Assembly (NCBI GenBank): GCA_018242525.1 | Contig: JAFEBS010000019.1 | Span: forward strand, 1 to 64,000 | Direction: 5' to 3' | DNA length: 64,000 bases | Source of the DNA: Planctomycetota bacterium | GTDB taxonomy: Bacteria > Planctomycetota > Planctomycetia > Planctomycetales > Planctomycetaceae | In this document: positions 18,135-28,600 of the stretch, one piece after another | Layout of the letters: each line of letters begins with the position of its first letter | Position numbering within the stretch: the first letter of the stretch is position 1 | Made by a program: the position numbers and the translations under genes | Notes under the pieces: generated by a model | What the model was told of the DNA's origin: nothing | Databases searched by the model: none | What the model saw: the letters and a program-made list of their open reading frames with translations, nothing else

Positions 18135-19433
18135 ATGATGAACCGAACCAGCGCCTTGGCGATCATGTTTGCAGTGATCGTCTCAACCGGCAGCCAGACG
18201 CACTCTTTCGCCGTGGCGGAAGATGCGGTTCATGTGGATCTCCCCGCCACTGATGACGGACTTCCCGGAGCAGGGCCGATTCGGCGGTATGACTGGTTCA
18301 AGAATCTGTGGATACAGAAGCGAACGAACTGGGCCAGGCAGATTGAAAAAGATCAGAAGTCGCTCGTCTTCCTGGGAGATTCGATCACCCAGGGTTGGGG
18401 TGACGACATGGGTGGCAGTTTCTCCGGCGTCAAAGTTGCCAATCGGGGGATCAGCGGCGACACGACGCGCGGAATGCTCATTCGACTGAAGGACGATGTG
18501 CTGGCACTGAATCCGACCGGGATCGTGCTGCTGATGGGCACCAACGATCTGGAAGAGGGTGCCGATCCGGAAGTCATCGCGGGAAATCTGAAATTGATCC
18601 TGGCGGAATTGAAGAAGTACAACCCCAGGCTGCCCATCATCCTGTGCCAAGTCTTTCCCAGTTCCGGATCCAAGAAGCGGCCTGCCGACAAGATCAAAAA
18701 GATCAATGATCTGTACGCCGCTGCGGTGAAAGGGGATGCCCAGATCACTTTGATCGAAACTTGGAAACTGTTCGCAGACGATCACGGCGATGCCAAGGCT
18801 GCGGAATTTCCCGACCTGCTGCATCCCAACGCGCTCGGCTATGCGAAGTGGGCCGCTGCGCTGCGTCCCATCCTGGCCACGCTGGATTACCTGGAAACCA
18901 AGGACGACGATTTCCAACCCGAACCGGGTTTCGTCAGCCTGTTCAATGGCAAGGATCTGACCGGTTGGGGATTCCGCGACCAGAAGACGCAGGAACATCA
19001 GGCGAATTTCGACGGCAAGTCCGTCAGCTCAGACGGCCGCTACGTCGCCAAGCATGGGCGCATCATCGTGACCACGCCCCCGGAAGGCCGACGCGTGGAG
19101 CAGATGTGGACGACTCGTGAATTCCCCAGGGACTTCACGCTGAAGCTGGAGTTCCGCGCCACCCCCAATGCCGACAGCGGAGTTTTCATCCGTCGGCCTC
19201 AGTTGCAGTGCCGCGACTATCCGATCGCCGGTCCGTACAAGAACCTGAAGCAGTACAAACCCCAGGACTGGAACGAGATGGTTGTCGTTGTCAAAGGCGG
19301 CGTTGCACACTGCACCTGCAACGGGGAAGTTCTCGAAGAGGCTCTGAAGCTTCCGGAGACCGGCCCGATTGGCCTCGAGGGGGATTGCGGACAGATGGAA
19401 TACCGACGCATCCGGTTGATGGAACAACCGTAA
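18135..19433 (+). CDS. Secreted SGNH esterase fused to a DUF1080 domain
   Basis: 432 aa. A signal peptide (about 1-27) leads into an SGNH/GDSL hydrolase (about 50-255): block I FLGDSITQGW with the nucleophilic Ser, block II Gly/block III LLMGTNDLEEG, and block V FPDLLHPNALGYAKW with Asp and His. From about 265 a DUF1080 (3-keto-disaccharide hydrolase / concanavalin-like) domain follows: FVSLFNGKDLTGW, EFRATPNADSGVFIR and the terminal GPIGLEGDCGQMEYRRI. DUF1080 is extremely common in planctomycetes in sugar-degradation proteins. The fusion suggests deacylation of an acetylated glycan by a carbohydrate-directed exoenzyme. Start: the second ATG of MMNRT could equally be used. Confidence 0.9.
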   Translation: MMNRTSALAIMFAVIVSTGSQTHSFAVAEDAVHVDLPATDDGLPGAGPIRRYDWFKNLWIQKRTNWARQIEKDQKSLVFLGDSITQGWGDDMGGSFSGVKVANRGISGDTTRGMLIRLKDDVLALNPTGIVLLMGTNDLEEGADPEVIAGNLKLILAELKKYNPRLPIILCQVFPSSGSKKRPADKIKKINDLYAAAVKGDAQITLIETWKLFADDHGDAKAAEFPDLLHPNALGYAKWAAALRPILATLDYLETKDDDFQPEPGFVSLFNGKDLTGWGFRDQKTQEHQANFDGKSVSSDGRYVAKHGRIIVTTPPEGRRVEQMWTTREFPRDFTLKLEFRATPNADSGVFIRRPQLQCRDYPIAGPYKNLKQYKPQDWNEMVVVVKGGVAHCTCNGEVLEEALKLPETGPIGLEGDCGQMEYRRIRLMEQP

Positions 19434-19455
19434 CGCGAGCGCGATCTGATTCTGA

Positions 19456-20466
19456 TCATTCCGCGCTGATGACGACTTTGCCAAAGTGTTGGCCGCTTTG
19501 CAGGTATTCATACGCTTCGCGCACCTTGCCGAACGGGAAGACCAGGTCGATCACGGGCTTCAAGGCGTGCTGGCCGATGGCGCGGTTCATGGCTTCGAAC
19601 ATGTCGCGATTGCCGACAAAAATCCCGTGAACTCGCAAGCTTTTCATCAGGATGTCCGTGACCTTCAGTTCGGTGGCGACCCCGGCCAGGACCCCGATCA
19701 GGGCGATGTGGCCACCGGGACGCGTGGCACGCAGCGATTTTGCGAATGTGCCCGCCCCCCCGACTTCCAGGACATGGTCGGCTCCCCGACCGGTCAGTTC
19801 CAGTACCTTTTCCTCCCAGTTGGGATAGGTGCGATAGTTGATGGTTTCGTCCGCCCCCAGTTGACGAGCCCGTTCCAGCTTGGCGTCGCTGCTGGACGTG
19901 ATGATGGTGCGAGCACCATGCAACCGTGCCAGTTGCAGGCCAAACAGCGAGACTCCGCCAGTCCCCAGCAGGACGACCGTGTCGCCAGCCTTGATCCGCC
20001 CCTGTTCGACCAGCGCGTTCCAGGCGGTCAACGCTGCGCAGGGCAGCGTGGCCGCTTCCTCGAACGACAAGTGGCCGGGAAGTCGAACGGCGGCATGTTC
20101 TGGCAATACGACAAACTCGGCCAGCATCCCGGCCGTGAATCCACCACCGCGCGCAGCCCGTGTTCGTTCAGACGTCACTTCACCGGCGATCCAGTCCGGG
20201 AAAAACGTCGCGGCGACCCGGTCCCCGGTTTTCCAGCGGGTGACACCGTCACCCACGACGGTCACTTCGCCGACACCGTCCGAAATCGGGACCAACGGCA
20301 GCGAGATCTTGCCATACGATCCATTCACAACCAGCAGATCCCGATAGTTGAGTGATGCCGCGCGAACCCGGACAACGATCTGCCCCGGTCCGGGTTCAGG
20401 ATGGGGTCGATCCACCTGGACCAGGCCATTCAGATTCCCGACGGCCTGAAGTTCATATGCTTTCAT
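19456..20466 (-). CDS. Zinc-independent quinone-oxidoreductase-like MDR enzyme
   Basis: 336 aa; ATG 20466 with AAGGAA seven bases upstream. It is a medium-chain dehydrogenase/reductase with the Rossmann motif VVLLGTGGVSLFGLQLARL (about 165). The N-terminal signature ASLNYRDLLVVNGSYG is typical of quinone oxidoreductases. The segment that carries the Cys-Asp zinc site in alcohol dehydrogenases reads PISDGVGEVTVVG, and the structural-zinc Cys lobe is absent, so zinc-dependent alcohol dehydrogenase activity is unlikely. It is probably NADPH-dependent. The substrate is unknown. It is convergent with the SGNH gene. Confidence 0.9.
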   Translation of the reverse strand: MKAYELQAVGNLNGLVQVDRPHPEPGPGQIVVRVRAASLNYRDLLVVNGSYGKISLPLVPISDGVGEVTVVGDGVTRWKTGDRVAATFFPDWIAGEVTSERTRAARGGGFTAGMLAEFVVLPEHAAVRLPGHLSFEEAATLPCAALTAWNALVEQGRIKAGDTVVLLGTGGVSLFGLQLARLHGARTIITSSSDAKLERARQLGADETINYRTYPNWEEKVLELTGRGADHVLEVGGAGTFAKSLRATRPGGHIALIGVLAGVATELKVTDILMKSLRVHGIFVGNRDMFEAMNRAIGQHALKPVIDLVFPFGKVREAYEYLQSGQHFGKVVISAE

Positions 20467-20734
20467 CGCAGGTTCCTTTATGCGCAAATCCCGATCTAAA
20501 TGGATTCTATCCGGCCGGCAATGATACACGACGACGCAGCGTGTTCCAGCACCGTTCAGTTGCTAGAATCTGGCGGAAGCCTGAACTGGATTCCGCGGCG
20601 ACGGATCAGGACCGAATTCGAGTCGGACGTTTTTCTGTGATGAGGATTGGGTCGGACAATTGGGCAAATGCCCGTTGCCACACCTTTCGCAGGGAAACGA
20701 ACGACCCTGTCGGCTGGCGTGAATGGAGTTTTGG

Positions 20735-23422
20735 ATGCCAATGAAACGATCATCGATTGCCCCTGCATCAGCTCTGGATGCCTTTGCTCAAAAGGTGATA
20801 GAAGCGACGCCCGAGTGCATCAAGGTATTGGATCGGGACGGCCGGTTGCTGGACATGAATCCTGCAGGCCTGGCGATGATTGAAGCTGAGTCTCTTCAGG
20901 AAGTGCTCGAGCAGAGCGTGTTTGATCTGATTGTCCCTGAGGATCGCGAGCGGTACATCGATTTTCATCGTCGAGTCTGCGCCGGGGCGACGGCATCGTT
21001 GATTTACGAAATGATCGGACTTCACGGTACGCGCCGCACGATGGAAAGTCATGCCGTTCCGATTCAACGAAACGGGCAGGCATCACATCTGTCGGTGACG
21101 CGCGACATCACCAGTCGCAAGCTTGCCGAGGACGAGTTGCGGGCCGGCAAGGAATCGTTGCGGGTCAGCGAACAGAGGTTTCGTGAACTGGCGGACGCCA
21201 TTCCGCAGATCGTCTGGATCGCAAGCCCCGATGGTGGATTGAATCATCTGAATGCGCGTGCGACGGAGTATTCCGGGGTCAGTTCCGAGAATTTGACCGG
21301 ATGGTCGTGGGAAAGCGTAATTCATCCGGATGACCTCCCCTCGACGTTGTCTCAATGGCACGAAACCCTGACGACTGGGATTGCTCGCGACATCGAATTC
21401 CGAATTCGACGAGCCGACGGTGAATACCGCTGGCATATTGCCAGACAAGTACCGGCACGCGACAAATCCGGCCAGATTCAAACCTGGTATGGGACATGTA
21501 CTGACATCGAGGATCTAAAGCGTTCCGAGTTTGTGCTTCGTGAGAGTGAAGAACGGTACCGCCGATTGATCGATGTGCTGCCGGATGCCGTCTACATGAA
21601 TATCGCGGGCAGAATCCGCTTCTGCAATCCGAAATGCCTGGAACTGTTTGGAGCAACGAAGCCCGAACAGATTCTGGGAAAATCCGCCTTTGAACTGTTT
21701 CATCCGGATTATCATGAGTTGATCCGGCAACGCGTCGCCAGAATGCGGGATACCGGTCAGCCATCGGAAGGTGTGCGGGAAAAGATCCTCCGGTTGGATG
21801 GGCAGGAAGTCCCGGTGCATGTCGTCGCCACTCCCATCACCGAAGGTGGCGTGGAAGCGGTGCTGGTCTGCCTGCATGATCTCACGGAACATGAGCGATC
21901 GATGGAAGTCCTGCAATCCGTGCTGGACAGTGTTCAGGACGCGATCCTGACAACGGACGAACGTGGCGTGATTGAAGTGGCTAATCCGGGCGTCGAAAGG
22001 TTGTTCGGCTATTCGGTCGCGGAGGTTGTCGGCAGCAGCGTCAAGGTGCTGATGCCGGATCCAAATCACAGCGAGAACAATTCGTACTTGCACAATTATC
22101 GGGGTCCCGGAGACGCGAAAGTCATTGGGGTCGGACGCGAAGTCCTTGGGCGTCGCATGGACGGCACTACTTTTCCCGTGGAACTGAGCGTGAGTGAATT
22201 CCTGATCAATGGCCGACGTCAATTCACCGGTGTTGTTCGCGATATCACCAAACGCAAACGTCTGGAAGAGCAATTCCGGCAGGCCCAGAAAATGGAAGCG
22301 GTCGGTCGCCTGGCAGGCGGAGTCGCTCACGACTTCAACAATCTGCTGACGGTCATCAACGGATACAGCGATCTGATGATGATGCAAATTGACGGTGGGA
22401 ACCCGCATTTGGCCTCCGTGCAGGCGATCCGTGACGCTGGCGAACGGGCGGCTCGACTGACACAGCAATTGCTGTCCTATAGCCGGCGGGCCATCATCGA
22501 GCCCAAAGTTCTGAAGCTGAATGATCTGGTCCTGGAAACGACCCGCCTGCTACGGCGATTGATCGGCGAAAACATCCTCCTGACTGTGGATCCCGATCCC
22601 GAACTGGCACGAATCAAGGCGGATCCGAGCCAGTTGGAGCAGGTCGTGATGAATCTGGTGGTCAACGCGCGGGATTCCATGCCCATGGGTGGCCGACTGA
22701 CCATCGCCACTCAAAACGTCACGCTGACTGAGGGTGATCGCAAAGGGTTCCTCGACCTGGAACCCGGGGATTATGTGCGACTGACCATAACCGACACCGG
22801 GCACGGCATGTCTGACAAGGTCAAGAGCGCCATTTTTGAGCCGTTCTTCACCACCAAGGAAGTCGGCCAGGGAACGGGATTGGGGCTGGCTGTTGTTCAC
22901 GGAGTGGTCAAACAATGCGGTGGATCCGTCGAAGTGGAGAGTGAATTGGGCACGGGCACCACGTTCACCGTCCTGATTCCCGCGATGAAGGAATTTGACG
23001 GTGAAACGGACAGTCGCCCCAGGGAAGATGCTCCCACGGGACATGAAACCGTATTGCTGGTTGAAGACGAACCTGCCGTGCGAAGAGTGGTCAGGATCGC
23101 CTTGGAAACCAAAGGGTATCTCGTCCTGGAAGCATGCAACGGAAATCAAGCGATTGAAGCGGCCCGAAATCATGCCGGCTTGATCAGCGTGCTGGTCACT
23201 GATGTCGTGATGCCGCACATCAGTGGCCGCGAACTTGCGGCCACGCTCCGGGCCATGCGACCGAACATCCGTGTTCTGTACATCAGTGGTTACATGGACG
23301 ATGCCATCATACGACATGAAATCGAAGACTCGACCGACACGTTTTTGCAAAAGCCCTTCAGCCCGTTGACCCTGGCTCGCAAGGTGCGTGAAATCCTGGA
23401 TGGGGGTATTCAAACCGTATAA
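20735..23422 (+). CDS. Hybrid histidine kinase with four PAS domains
   Basis: About 895 aa. Of three clustered ATGs (20723, 20735, 20741) the one at 20735 is six bases from GGAG and is preferred. Four PAS domains span about 15-130, 145-265, 270-385 and 395-515 (each opening RFRELADAIPQI or similar; FGYSVAEVVG in the fourth). A HisKA domain has the H-box GRLAGGVAHDFNNLL (His near 532). The HATPase_c domain (about 635-745) has an N box (NLVVNARDSM), ITDTGHGM and GTGLGLAVVHG. A C-terminal receiver (about 770-890) carries VLVTDVVMPHISG with the phosphoacceptor Asp. There are no TM segments, so it is a cytoplasmic sensor. No separate response regulator lies nearby. Confidence 0.95.
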   Translation: MPMKRSSIAPASALDAFAQKVIEATPECIKVLDRDGRLLDMNPAGLAMIEAESLQEVLEQSVFDLIVPEDRERYIDFHRRVCAGATASLIYEMIGLHGTRRTMESHAVPIQRNGQASHLSVTRDITSRKLAEDELRAGKESLRVSEQRFRELADAIPQIVWIASPDGGLNHLNARATEYSGVSSENLTGWSWESVIHPDDLPSTLSQWHETLTTGIARDIEFRIRRADGEYRWHIARQVPARDKSGQIQTWYGTCTDIEDLKRSEFVLRESEERYRRLIDVLPDAVYMNIAGRIRFCNPKCLELFGATKPEQILGKSAFELFHPDYHELIRQRVARMRDTGQPSEGVREKILRLDGQEVPVHVVATPITEGGVEAVLVCLHDLTEHERSMEVLQSVLDSVQDAILTTDERGVIEVANPGVERLFGYSVAEVVGSSVKVLMPDPNHSENNSYLHNYRGPGDAKVIGVGREVLGRRMDGTTFPVELSVSEFLINGRRQFTGVVRDITKRKRLEEQFRQAQKMEAVGRLAGGVAHDFNNLLTVINGYSDLMMMQIDGGNPHLASVQAIRDAGERAARLTQQLLSYSRRAIIEPKVLKLNDLVLETTRLLRRLIGENILLTVDPDPELARIKADPSQLEQVVMNLVVNARDSMPMGGRLTIATQNVTLTEGDRKGFLDLEPGDYVRLTITDTGHGMSDKVKSAIFEPFFTTKEVGQGTGLGLAVVHGVVKQCGGSVEVESELGTGTTFTVLIPAMKEFDGETDSRPREDAPTGHETVLLVEDEPAVRRVVRIALETKGYLVLEACNGNQAIEAARNHAGLISVLVTDVVMPHISGRELAATLRAMRPNIRVLYISGYMDDAIIRHEIEDSTDTFLQKPFSPLTLARKVREILDGGIQTV

Positions 23423-23491
23423 CAGGAAATCACCGGCTTTCTCTTTTGATTCCTGTCCGTCCTTGCGGGCGGCAAAATGAGTGCTGATACT

Positions 23492-23599
23492 CCTGGCAGC
23501 CTGTGGCAAAAGGTGTCTGACCCTTTGGAGGGCACTGAATTCACCTTGAAAATCGCGTGCCCGGAGAGGGTCAGACACCTTTTGCCACAGGCTGCCAGG
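23492..23599. repeat. 108-bp palindromic repeat element, copy 1
   Basis: Perfect 32-bp inverted repeat (arms 23492-23523 and 23568-23599, beginning CCTGGCAGCCTGTGGC) around a 44-base centre. The reverse complement of 48953-49060 matches it closely in both arms and centre (TTTGGAGGGCA, TTCACCTTGA, TGCCCGGAGAGGGTCAGAC). Arm differences between the copies are compensated on the other arm. It lies between the kinase and the phosphodiesterase genes and could also terminate transcription. Confidence 0.85.
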
Positions 23600-23631
23600 C
23601 CCGCAATCGCCACCAGAATTCATAGATCCAC

Positions 23632-25032
23632 ATGACTCGTCCACTGTTACTTTTAAATGTTGTTGGTCTCACGCAGGAGATGCTGGGACCCCACACGCCT
23701 CACTTAAGTCGCCTGGCAGCCGATGGATTCGCCCGACCGATGGGGGCCATACTTCCCGGAGTGACCTGCACCGCACAAGCCACAATCCTGACGGGAACCC
23801 TGCCCTGCAAACATGGGATTGTCGCCAACGGCTGGTATTTTCGAGATCTCGCCGAAGTCTGGTTGTGGCGCCAGTCAAATCATCTCGTCCAGGGGAAACG
23901 GCTGTACGACGTCGCTCGCGAGCAGGATCCCTCGTACACCGTCGCCAAGATGTTCTGGTGGTACAACATGTACGCCAACGTCAACTGGTCAATGACGCCG
24001 CGTCCCAGTTATCCGGCCGATGGCCGAAAGGTGTTCGATTCGTACAGCCAGCCCTCGACCCTGCGCGACGAACTACAGGCGAAGCTGGGCGTCTTCCCAT
24101 TGCATCGCTTCTGGGGACCCGGAGCGGATATTCGCAGTACCCGCTGGATTGCCGACGCCTCGGTCGAAGTGATGAAGAGCAACCGCCCCAGCCTGACTCT
24201 GGTCTATCTGCCCCACCTGGACTACAACCTGCAACGACTGGGGCCGACGGATCCCCGGCTGGCGGAAGACATCCGGCTGGTCGACACGGAAGCAGGCAAA
24301 TGCATCGCTGCCGCGCAGGAGATTGGTGCAGACGTTATTGCCCTGTCGGAATACGCCATCACACCTGTCTCACGGGCGGTTCACATCAATCGACTGTTGC
24401 GCCGTCACGGATATGTCACCGTTCGACGTGAGCCGCTGGGCTGGGAGACGTTGGATTGTGGTGCCTCCCGGGCCTTTGCGGTCTCGGATCATCAGGTGGC
24501 TCACGTCTACATCCAGCAGCCGCAGGACGTCAAAGCCGTCAAGCTGCTGCTCAGCCAGGCCGACGGCATCGATGTGGTGCTCGATCGCGGCGAACAACAG
24601 CAGTTCGGGCTGAACCACGAACGGTCTGGCGAACTGGTCGCCATCGCCGCCGAGAATTCCTGGTTCACCTATTATTTCTGGGAAGACGATTCGCTGGCCC
24701 CGGACTATGCCCGCACGATCGACATCCACCGCAAGCCCGGCTATGACCCTGTCGAGTTGTTCATCGATCCCGCAATCACGTTCCCCAGCCTGCGGATTGT
24801 ATCACGCCTGGCTCGCAAGTTCCTGGGGTTCCGCTACTACATGGACGTCATCGGATTGGACGCCACGATCGTCAAGGGAAGTCACGGACGTCTGCCAACC
24901 CCGGGACGTGAAGCGCAGGAAGCCCCGATCTTTATCTGTTCGAGTCGCACGATCGAACAGGATGAAATTCCCATGTCCACCGTGAAGGATCTGGCGCTGC
25001 AACTGCAATTCCGCAATCTCAGTTCACCGTGA
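23632..25032 (+). CDS. Alkaline-phosphatase-superfamily phosphodiesterase / nucleotide pyrophosphatase
   Basis: 466 aa, cytoplasmic (no signal peptide). It has the type I phosphodiesterase/nucleotide pyrophosphatase pattern: GVTCTAQATILTGTLPCKHG gives the nucleophilic Thr and metal-site region (about 43-60), LVYLPHLDYNLQRLGP the Asp/His metal ligands (about 198), SEYAITPVSRAVHIN a further ligand pair, and KGSHGRLP the C-terminal SHG His. Enzymes of this superfamily cleave phosphodiester or pyrophosphate bonds with two zinc ions; the substrate cannot be predicted. The next gene starts 150 bp downstream on the same strand, which leaves room for its own promoter. Confidence 0.85.
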   Translation: MTRPLLLLNVVGLTQEMLGPHTPHLSRLAADGFARPMGAILPGVTCTAQATILTGTLPCKHGIVANGWYFRDLAEVWLWRQSNHLVQGKRLYDVAREQDPSYTVAKMFWWYNMYANVNWSMTPRPSYPADGRKVFDSYSQPSTLRDELQAKLGVFPLHRFWGPGADIRSTRWIADASVEVMKSNRPSLTLVYLPHLDYNLQRLGPTDPRLAEDIRLVDTEAGKCIAAAQEIGADVIALSEYAITPVSRAVHINRLLRRHGYVTVRREPLGWETLDCGASRAFAVSDHQVAHVYIQQPQDVKAVKLLLSQADGIDVVLDRGEQQQFGLNHERSGELVAIAAENSWFTYYFWEDDSLAPDYARTIDIHRKPGYDPVELFIDPAITFPSLRIVSRLARKFLGFRYYMDVIGLDATIVKGSHGRLPTPGREAQEAPIFICSSRTIEQDEIPMSTVKDLALQLQFRNLSSP

Positions 25033-25182
25033 GCCCGCGGAGACTGTCCCGGTCCAGAACCCCATCACGCAGCATCATCCAGTTCGGACCGATGAAAAGT
25101 CGGAATCCCTTCGTTATCGTATTCTGCACAATTCTTGGATTGCTCGAACAATCATCTTCGCTCGAAAACAGCAGGTGCCCCC

Positions 25183-25611
25183 ATGGTGAAGATCAGTGGC
25201 AAGGCTCTGGGCCGTAAAAAGCCCCTGTTCGCGGACTGGTCGTTTCCGCTTCCCCCCGATTGGAGTGACGGGGGCGGAATCACGTTGCGGATGCTGATCG
25301 AACGAATTGTCCGACAGCAGGTCGCCGCATTTCAGCAACGGCAGGTCGATGCGACCGTCCTGCGAGCGCTCACGTCGCGACAAATCGAATCCGCCGCAGA
25401 GACCGGCAGGATCACCATGGGTGAAAGCGAAGTGGGTCAACAGCCCGTCGATGTCGAAGCCGCCATCGGCAACGCGATCCTGGCCTTCGAAGACGGCATT
25501 TACCTGGTGGTCGTGGACGACATCGAGCAGAAGGAACTGGATCGCGAAATCCATCTGACGGCCGACAGTCGAGTGACATTTCTTCGTTTGACGCTGCTCG
25601 CGGGAGGTTGA
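25183..25611 (+). CDS. Ubiquitin/MoaD-like beta-grasp protein with C-terminal Gly-Gly
   Basis: 142 aa from ATG 25183. No annotated family was recognised directly, but the pattern is that of a sulfur-carrier/ubiquitin-like beta-grasp fold. An N-terminal strand (MVKISGKALG) is followed by a helix with the MoaD/ThiS-like TLRMLIERIV. A mainly helical insert (about 50-100) leads to a C-terminal block of strand (IYLVVVDD), Glu-rich turn, REIHLTADSRVTFLRL, ending LLAGG immediately before the stop. MoaD, ThiS, Urm1 and ubiquitin all end in Gly-Gly after the same strand. It is translationally linked to the DUF4132 gene: its stop codon is two bases before that gene's GTG and carries its Shine-Dalgarno. 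There is no E1/MoeB gene in the window. Confidence 0.7.
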   Translation: MVKISGKALGRKKPLFADWSFPLPPDWSDGGGITLRMLIERIVRQQVAAFQQRQVDATVLRALTSRQIESAAETGRITMGESEVGQQPVDVEAAIGNAILAFEDGIYLVVVDDIEQKELDREIHLTADSRVTFLRLTLLAGG

Positions 25612-25613
25612 TC

Positions 25614-28600
25614 GTGCTGAATCCGGAAGTCGCCAGCAAACAGTTGGATCAGTGGCGGATCAAGAAGCTGTTCGACGAACGCAATGTCGAACTCGATGAT
25701 GGCAACGACTTCGACCTGAATGACGGGGAACAGGCGACGCGCTTCGTCAAGAAGCTTGGTTCGCTTCCCGCCAAACTGGCCAAGATCGGTTACGGACTGT
25801 ATGGACTGACGGACAAGGGGGCGGTCTATTCGGAGAAGCAATTCAACGAATCGATCAAGCGTCGCAACCAGGCGAGTCGCGATCTTGACCAACTGTCGTC
25901 GCGCGACCGAATTCAGATTCTGGCTGTCATGTTCCCGAAGATGGCCAGCGACGTGAACCGGACTTGGGAGCAACTCAGATCTGCCCCCTATACGGTTTCC
26001 TGGACGAAAAAGGCGTTTCGTGCGCCGCGCAATCACGCCGTATCTCTGAGCCATCGCAGAGATTGGTTGAGCTTGATGTTCAACCTGGCCGAACACTTTC
26101 ACGAAGAACACCTGACCCCGGTCTGGCTGGCGACTTGGGTGACTCACATTCGGATCGGATACTCCAACTATCAGCAGGAGGTCGGCTGCTTGCTGGCGGG
26201 AGTGATCGATGCCGGTGGAAAGCCCGCGGATGCTGTTTTCGAGATCCTTTCGGAATCGGCGAGGAACGAGCACGACATTGGCGGGATGGGACAGCACGTC
26301 ACCCAGGCATTGCTGCTCTCGTCACGGCCCGACGGCTGGGAATTGATTGAGAAGATGCTGTTGGCAGCACAGCGGCAGGAAGGATTGCGTCAGGCCATTC
26401 TCGAAACGATTGACCTGACCCATCCGGAAGCGTACCGAAGGATGTTGCGTCTGATCCGCGAAAACGATCTGGCTCGCTTTAGCGCCATCATCCGGGCCGT
26501 CAATGTCTGGTTTGGTTTCGCTTGGGACGCCGTGACCGCAAAGGTTGTGAATTCATCGATTGACCTGGCGTTAAACATGCTGGAAGACCCCGCTGCCCGT
26601 TCCAGGGCCTTGAAGGGAAGTGACCCAAACCACGCCTATTTTTCCCTGTGGGCAACAGCGTTTGAGGACGCCGAGGCCGCGATTCCCTTTGCCGAGTCCC
26701 TGCTGAAGCACAAGCAACCGGAAATGCGGTTTGTCGGCTGTGCGTTGTTGGGTCACCTCGAATTGCCGCAGGCCGGAGCGATTCGCTCGCGTTGCGTTGA
26801 CGACGACGATCTGCGCATTGCACGCTGGGCCCTGGACGGAAATACAGACAGCGATGAATCCGACGAAGAAGCAACCAAGTTGGCCCTGCGCGACAAGAGA
26901 ATTCACTTCGAGCGTCTGGAGCGACTGTACCCTCGACTTCCCGAAAAGCCCAAAAAGTTCGAGGCGATCGTGTGGCCCTGGACGGCCTTTGAATTTGGAC
27001 GCGAGCACCTGTCTCCCTATTTAATGGGGGCGTTGGGTGATCAACCGCCAACAAAGTTGCTGCCCTACGTTTCCACATTCGGCGTGTGGCAGCGGCGGCA
27101 GTTGGTGGAATTGTTCGCTGAACAGAAGAAATGGGATGCCGAATCGCGTTCCGTCGTGATTGGCATGGCTGGCGATTCGTCCGCCGATGTGCGCACGGCT
27201 GCGTTTCAAGCCGTGTCTAAGCTGAAGTTGACCGAGCCGGAAGTCCTGCGACTGGAATCCATGTTGACACGCAAAGCGGGTGACCTGCGCAAAGGAGTCC
27301 TGGAACTGGCCCTGGGATTGAAGGACGACCAGGCGCTGGCGAGTGCGGATCGGCTGCTGGCGGCGAAGGATGCCAACCAGCGCCAGGCAGGCTTGGAACT
27401 GGTGCGACAATTGTTCGAGCACAAGCGCAGTTCGGACGCCTGTCGAGCCCGGGCTGAAGCGTATCGAACGGCCCGCCCGAAGCTCAGCAAAGACGAACAG
27501 ACGCAGGTGTCCGCAGTTCTGGATGTTTCACCAGAAGATCAGGCACTAACCCTGGAGAACGCCCTCGGCCTGATGGATCCCACGTTGCGTTCACCCGTTG
27601 TGGCTCCCAGGAACCGCAAGGCCAGGGTGATTTCCGAAGGAGCGTTGCGCAATCTCAAATCGCTGGACGACCTGATCCACAAGCATCGGGAAACTCCGAT
27701 TATCCTGGACAGGAAGACGAATCAGCAGGAGTTGCTGGGGACGGTCCGCTGGGGCTTTCCCTCATACAACAGCCGGCGTTCCCCCGAAAAAGAAGCGGCC
27801 AAACTGCCAATGCGAGAAGTGTGGGAGGCATGGAACAAGTCGCGTCCCAAGTCCGATCGTGATGCCGACGGCATGGAGTTATGGCGCGCCACGACATTTC
27901 ACGAATTGACGGATTCCTGGCGGGGGGCGGAAGTCTTCAAATGGGCGGCAACCAAGCAACGCACCGCATTTGCCGAATTGCTGATGACGAAACTCAAACC
28001 GGTCAAGTTGAAGTACGAACCTCTCGTAAGATCCATTTTGGACTGGCTCCAGTTCCTGCACCCGTATGAACATGAAATCGATACGACTCTGGATATCGCC
28101 GAAACGCTGTTCTCGCTCGTCTCCGAAGCCGATTTGAAAGAACTCGTGCCCAAGCCGAAGCCGGCCAAGAAGGGGAAATCGCCCCGGAATGACGATGATG
28201 ACGACGACGATGATGACAACGAAAAGGACTGGCGGCGGAACGAGTTGTTCGAGCATTGGCTGCCCGATGGACAGATCGACAAGCTGACGGATGCCCAATT
28301 CACGCGACTGTGGCACTTGTTACACTGGCGCGATCGGCCGATCGCTGGTGCACTGCCTCGCAGCCCCGGCTGGGATTCCGTGCAACGCGCCTATTCCCTG
28401 GGATTGGCCAACATCCACGAAGTGGCCAATGAACTGGCGGGACCGCGCAGCCGCAGCTACTACAGCCTGGACAACTTCAACACGCTGACCAGGCTGACGC
28501 AACGCAAGCTGCATGCGGATGACGAACGATTTCTGCAGCAACATCCCGAAGTGGCGGACTTGGTGCGCCGCTGCGTGGCGATCATCCTCGACACCGAGTT

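Noticed and set aside
25500..26297. 265-residue frame antisense to the beta-grasp/DUF4132 junction
   Set aside because: Shadow of the two coupled genes; composition is typical of the complementary strand.
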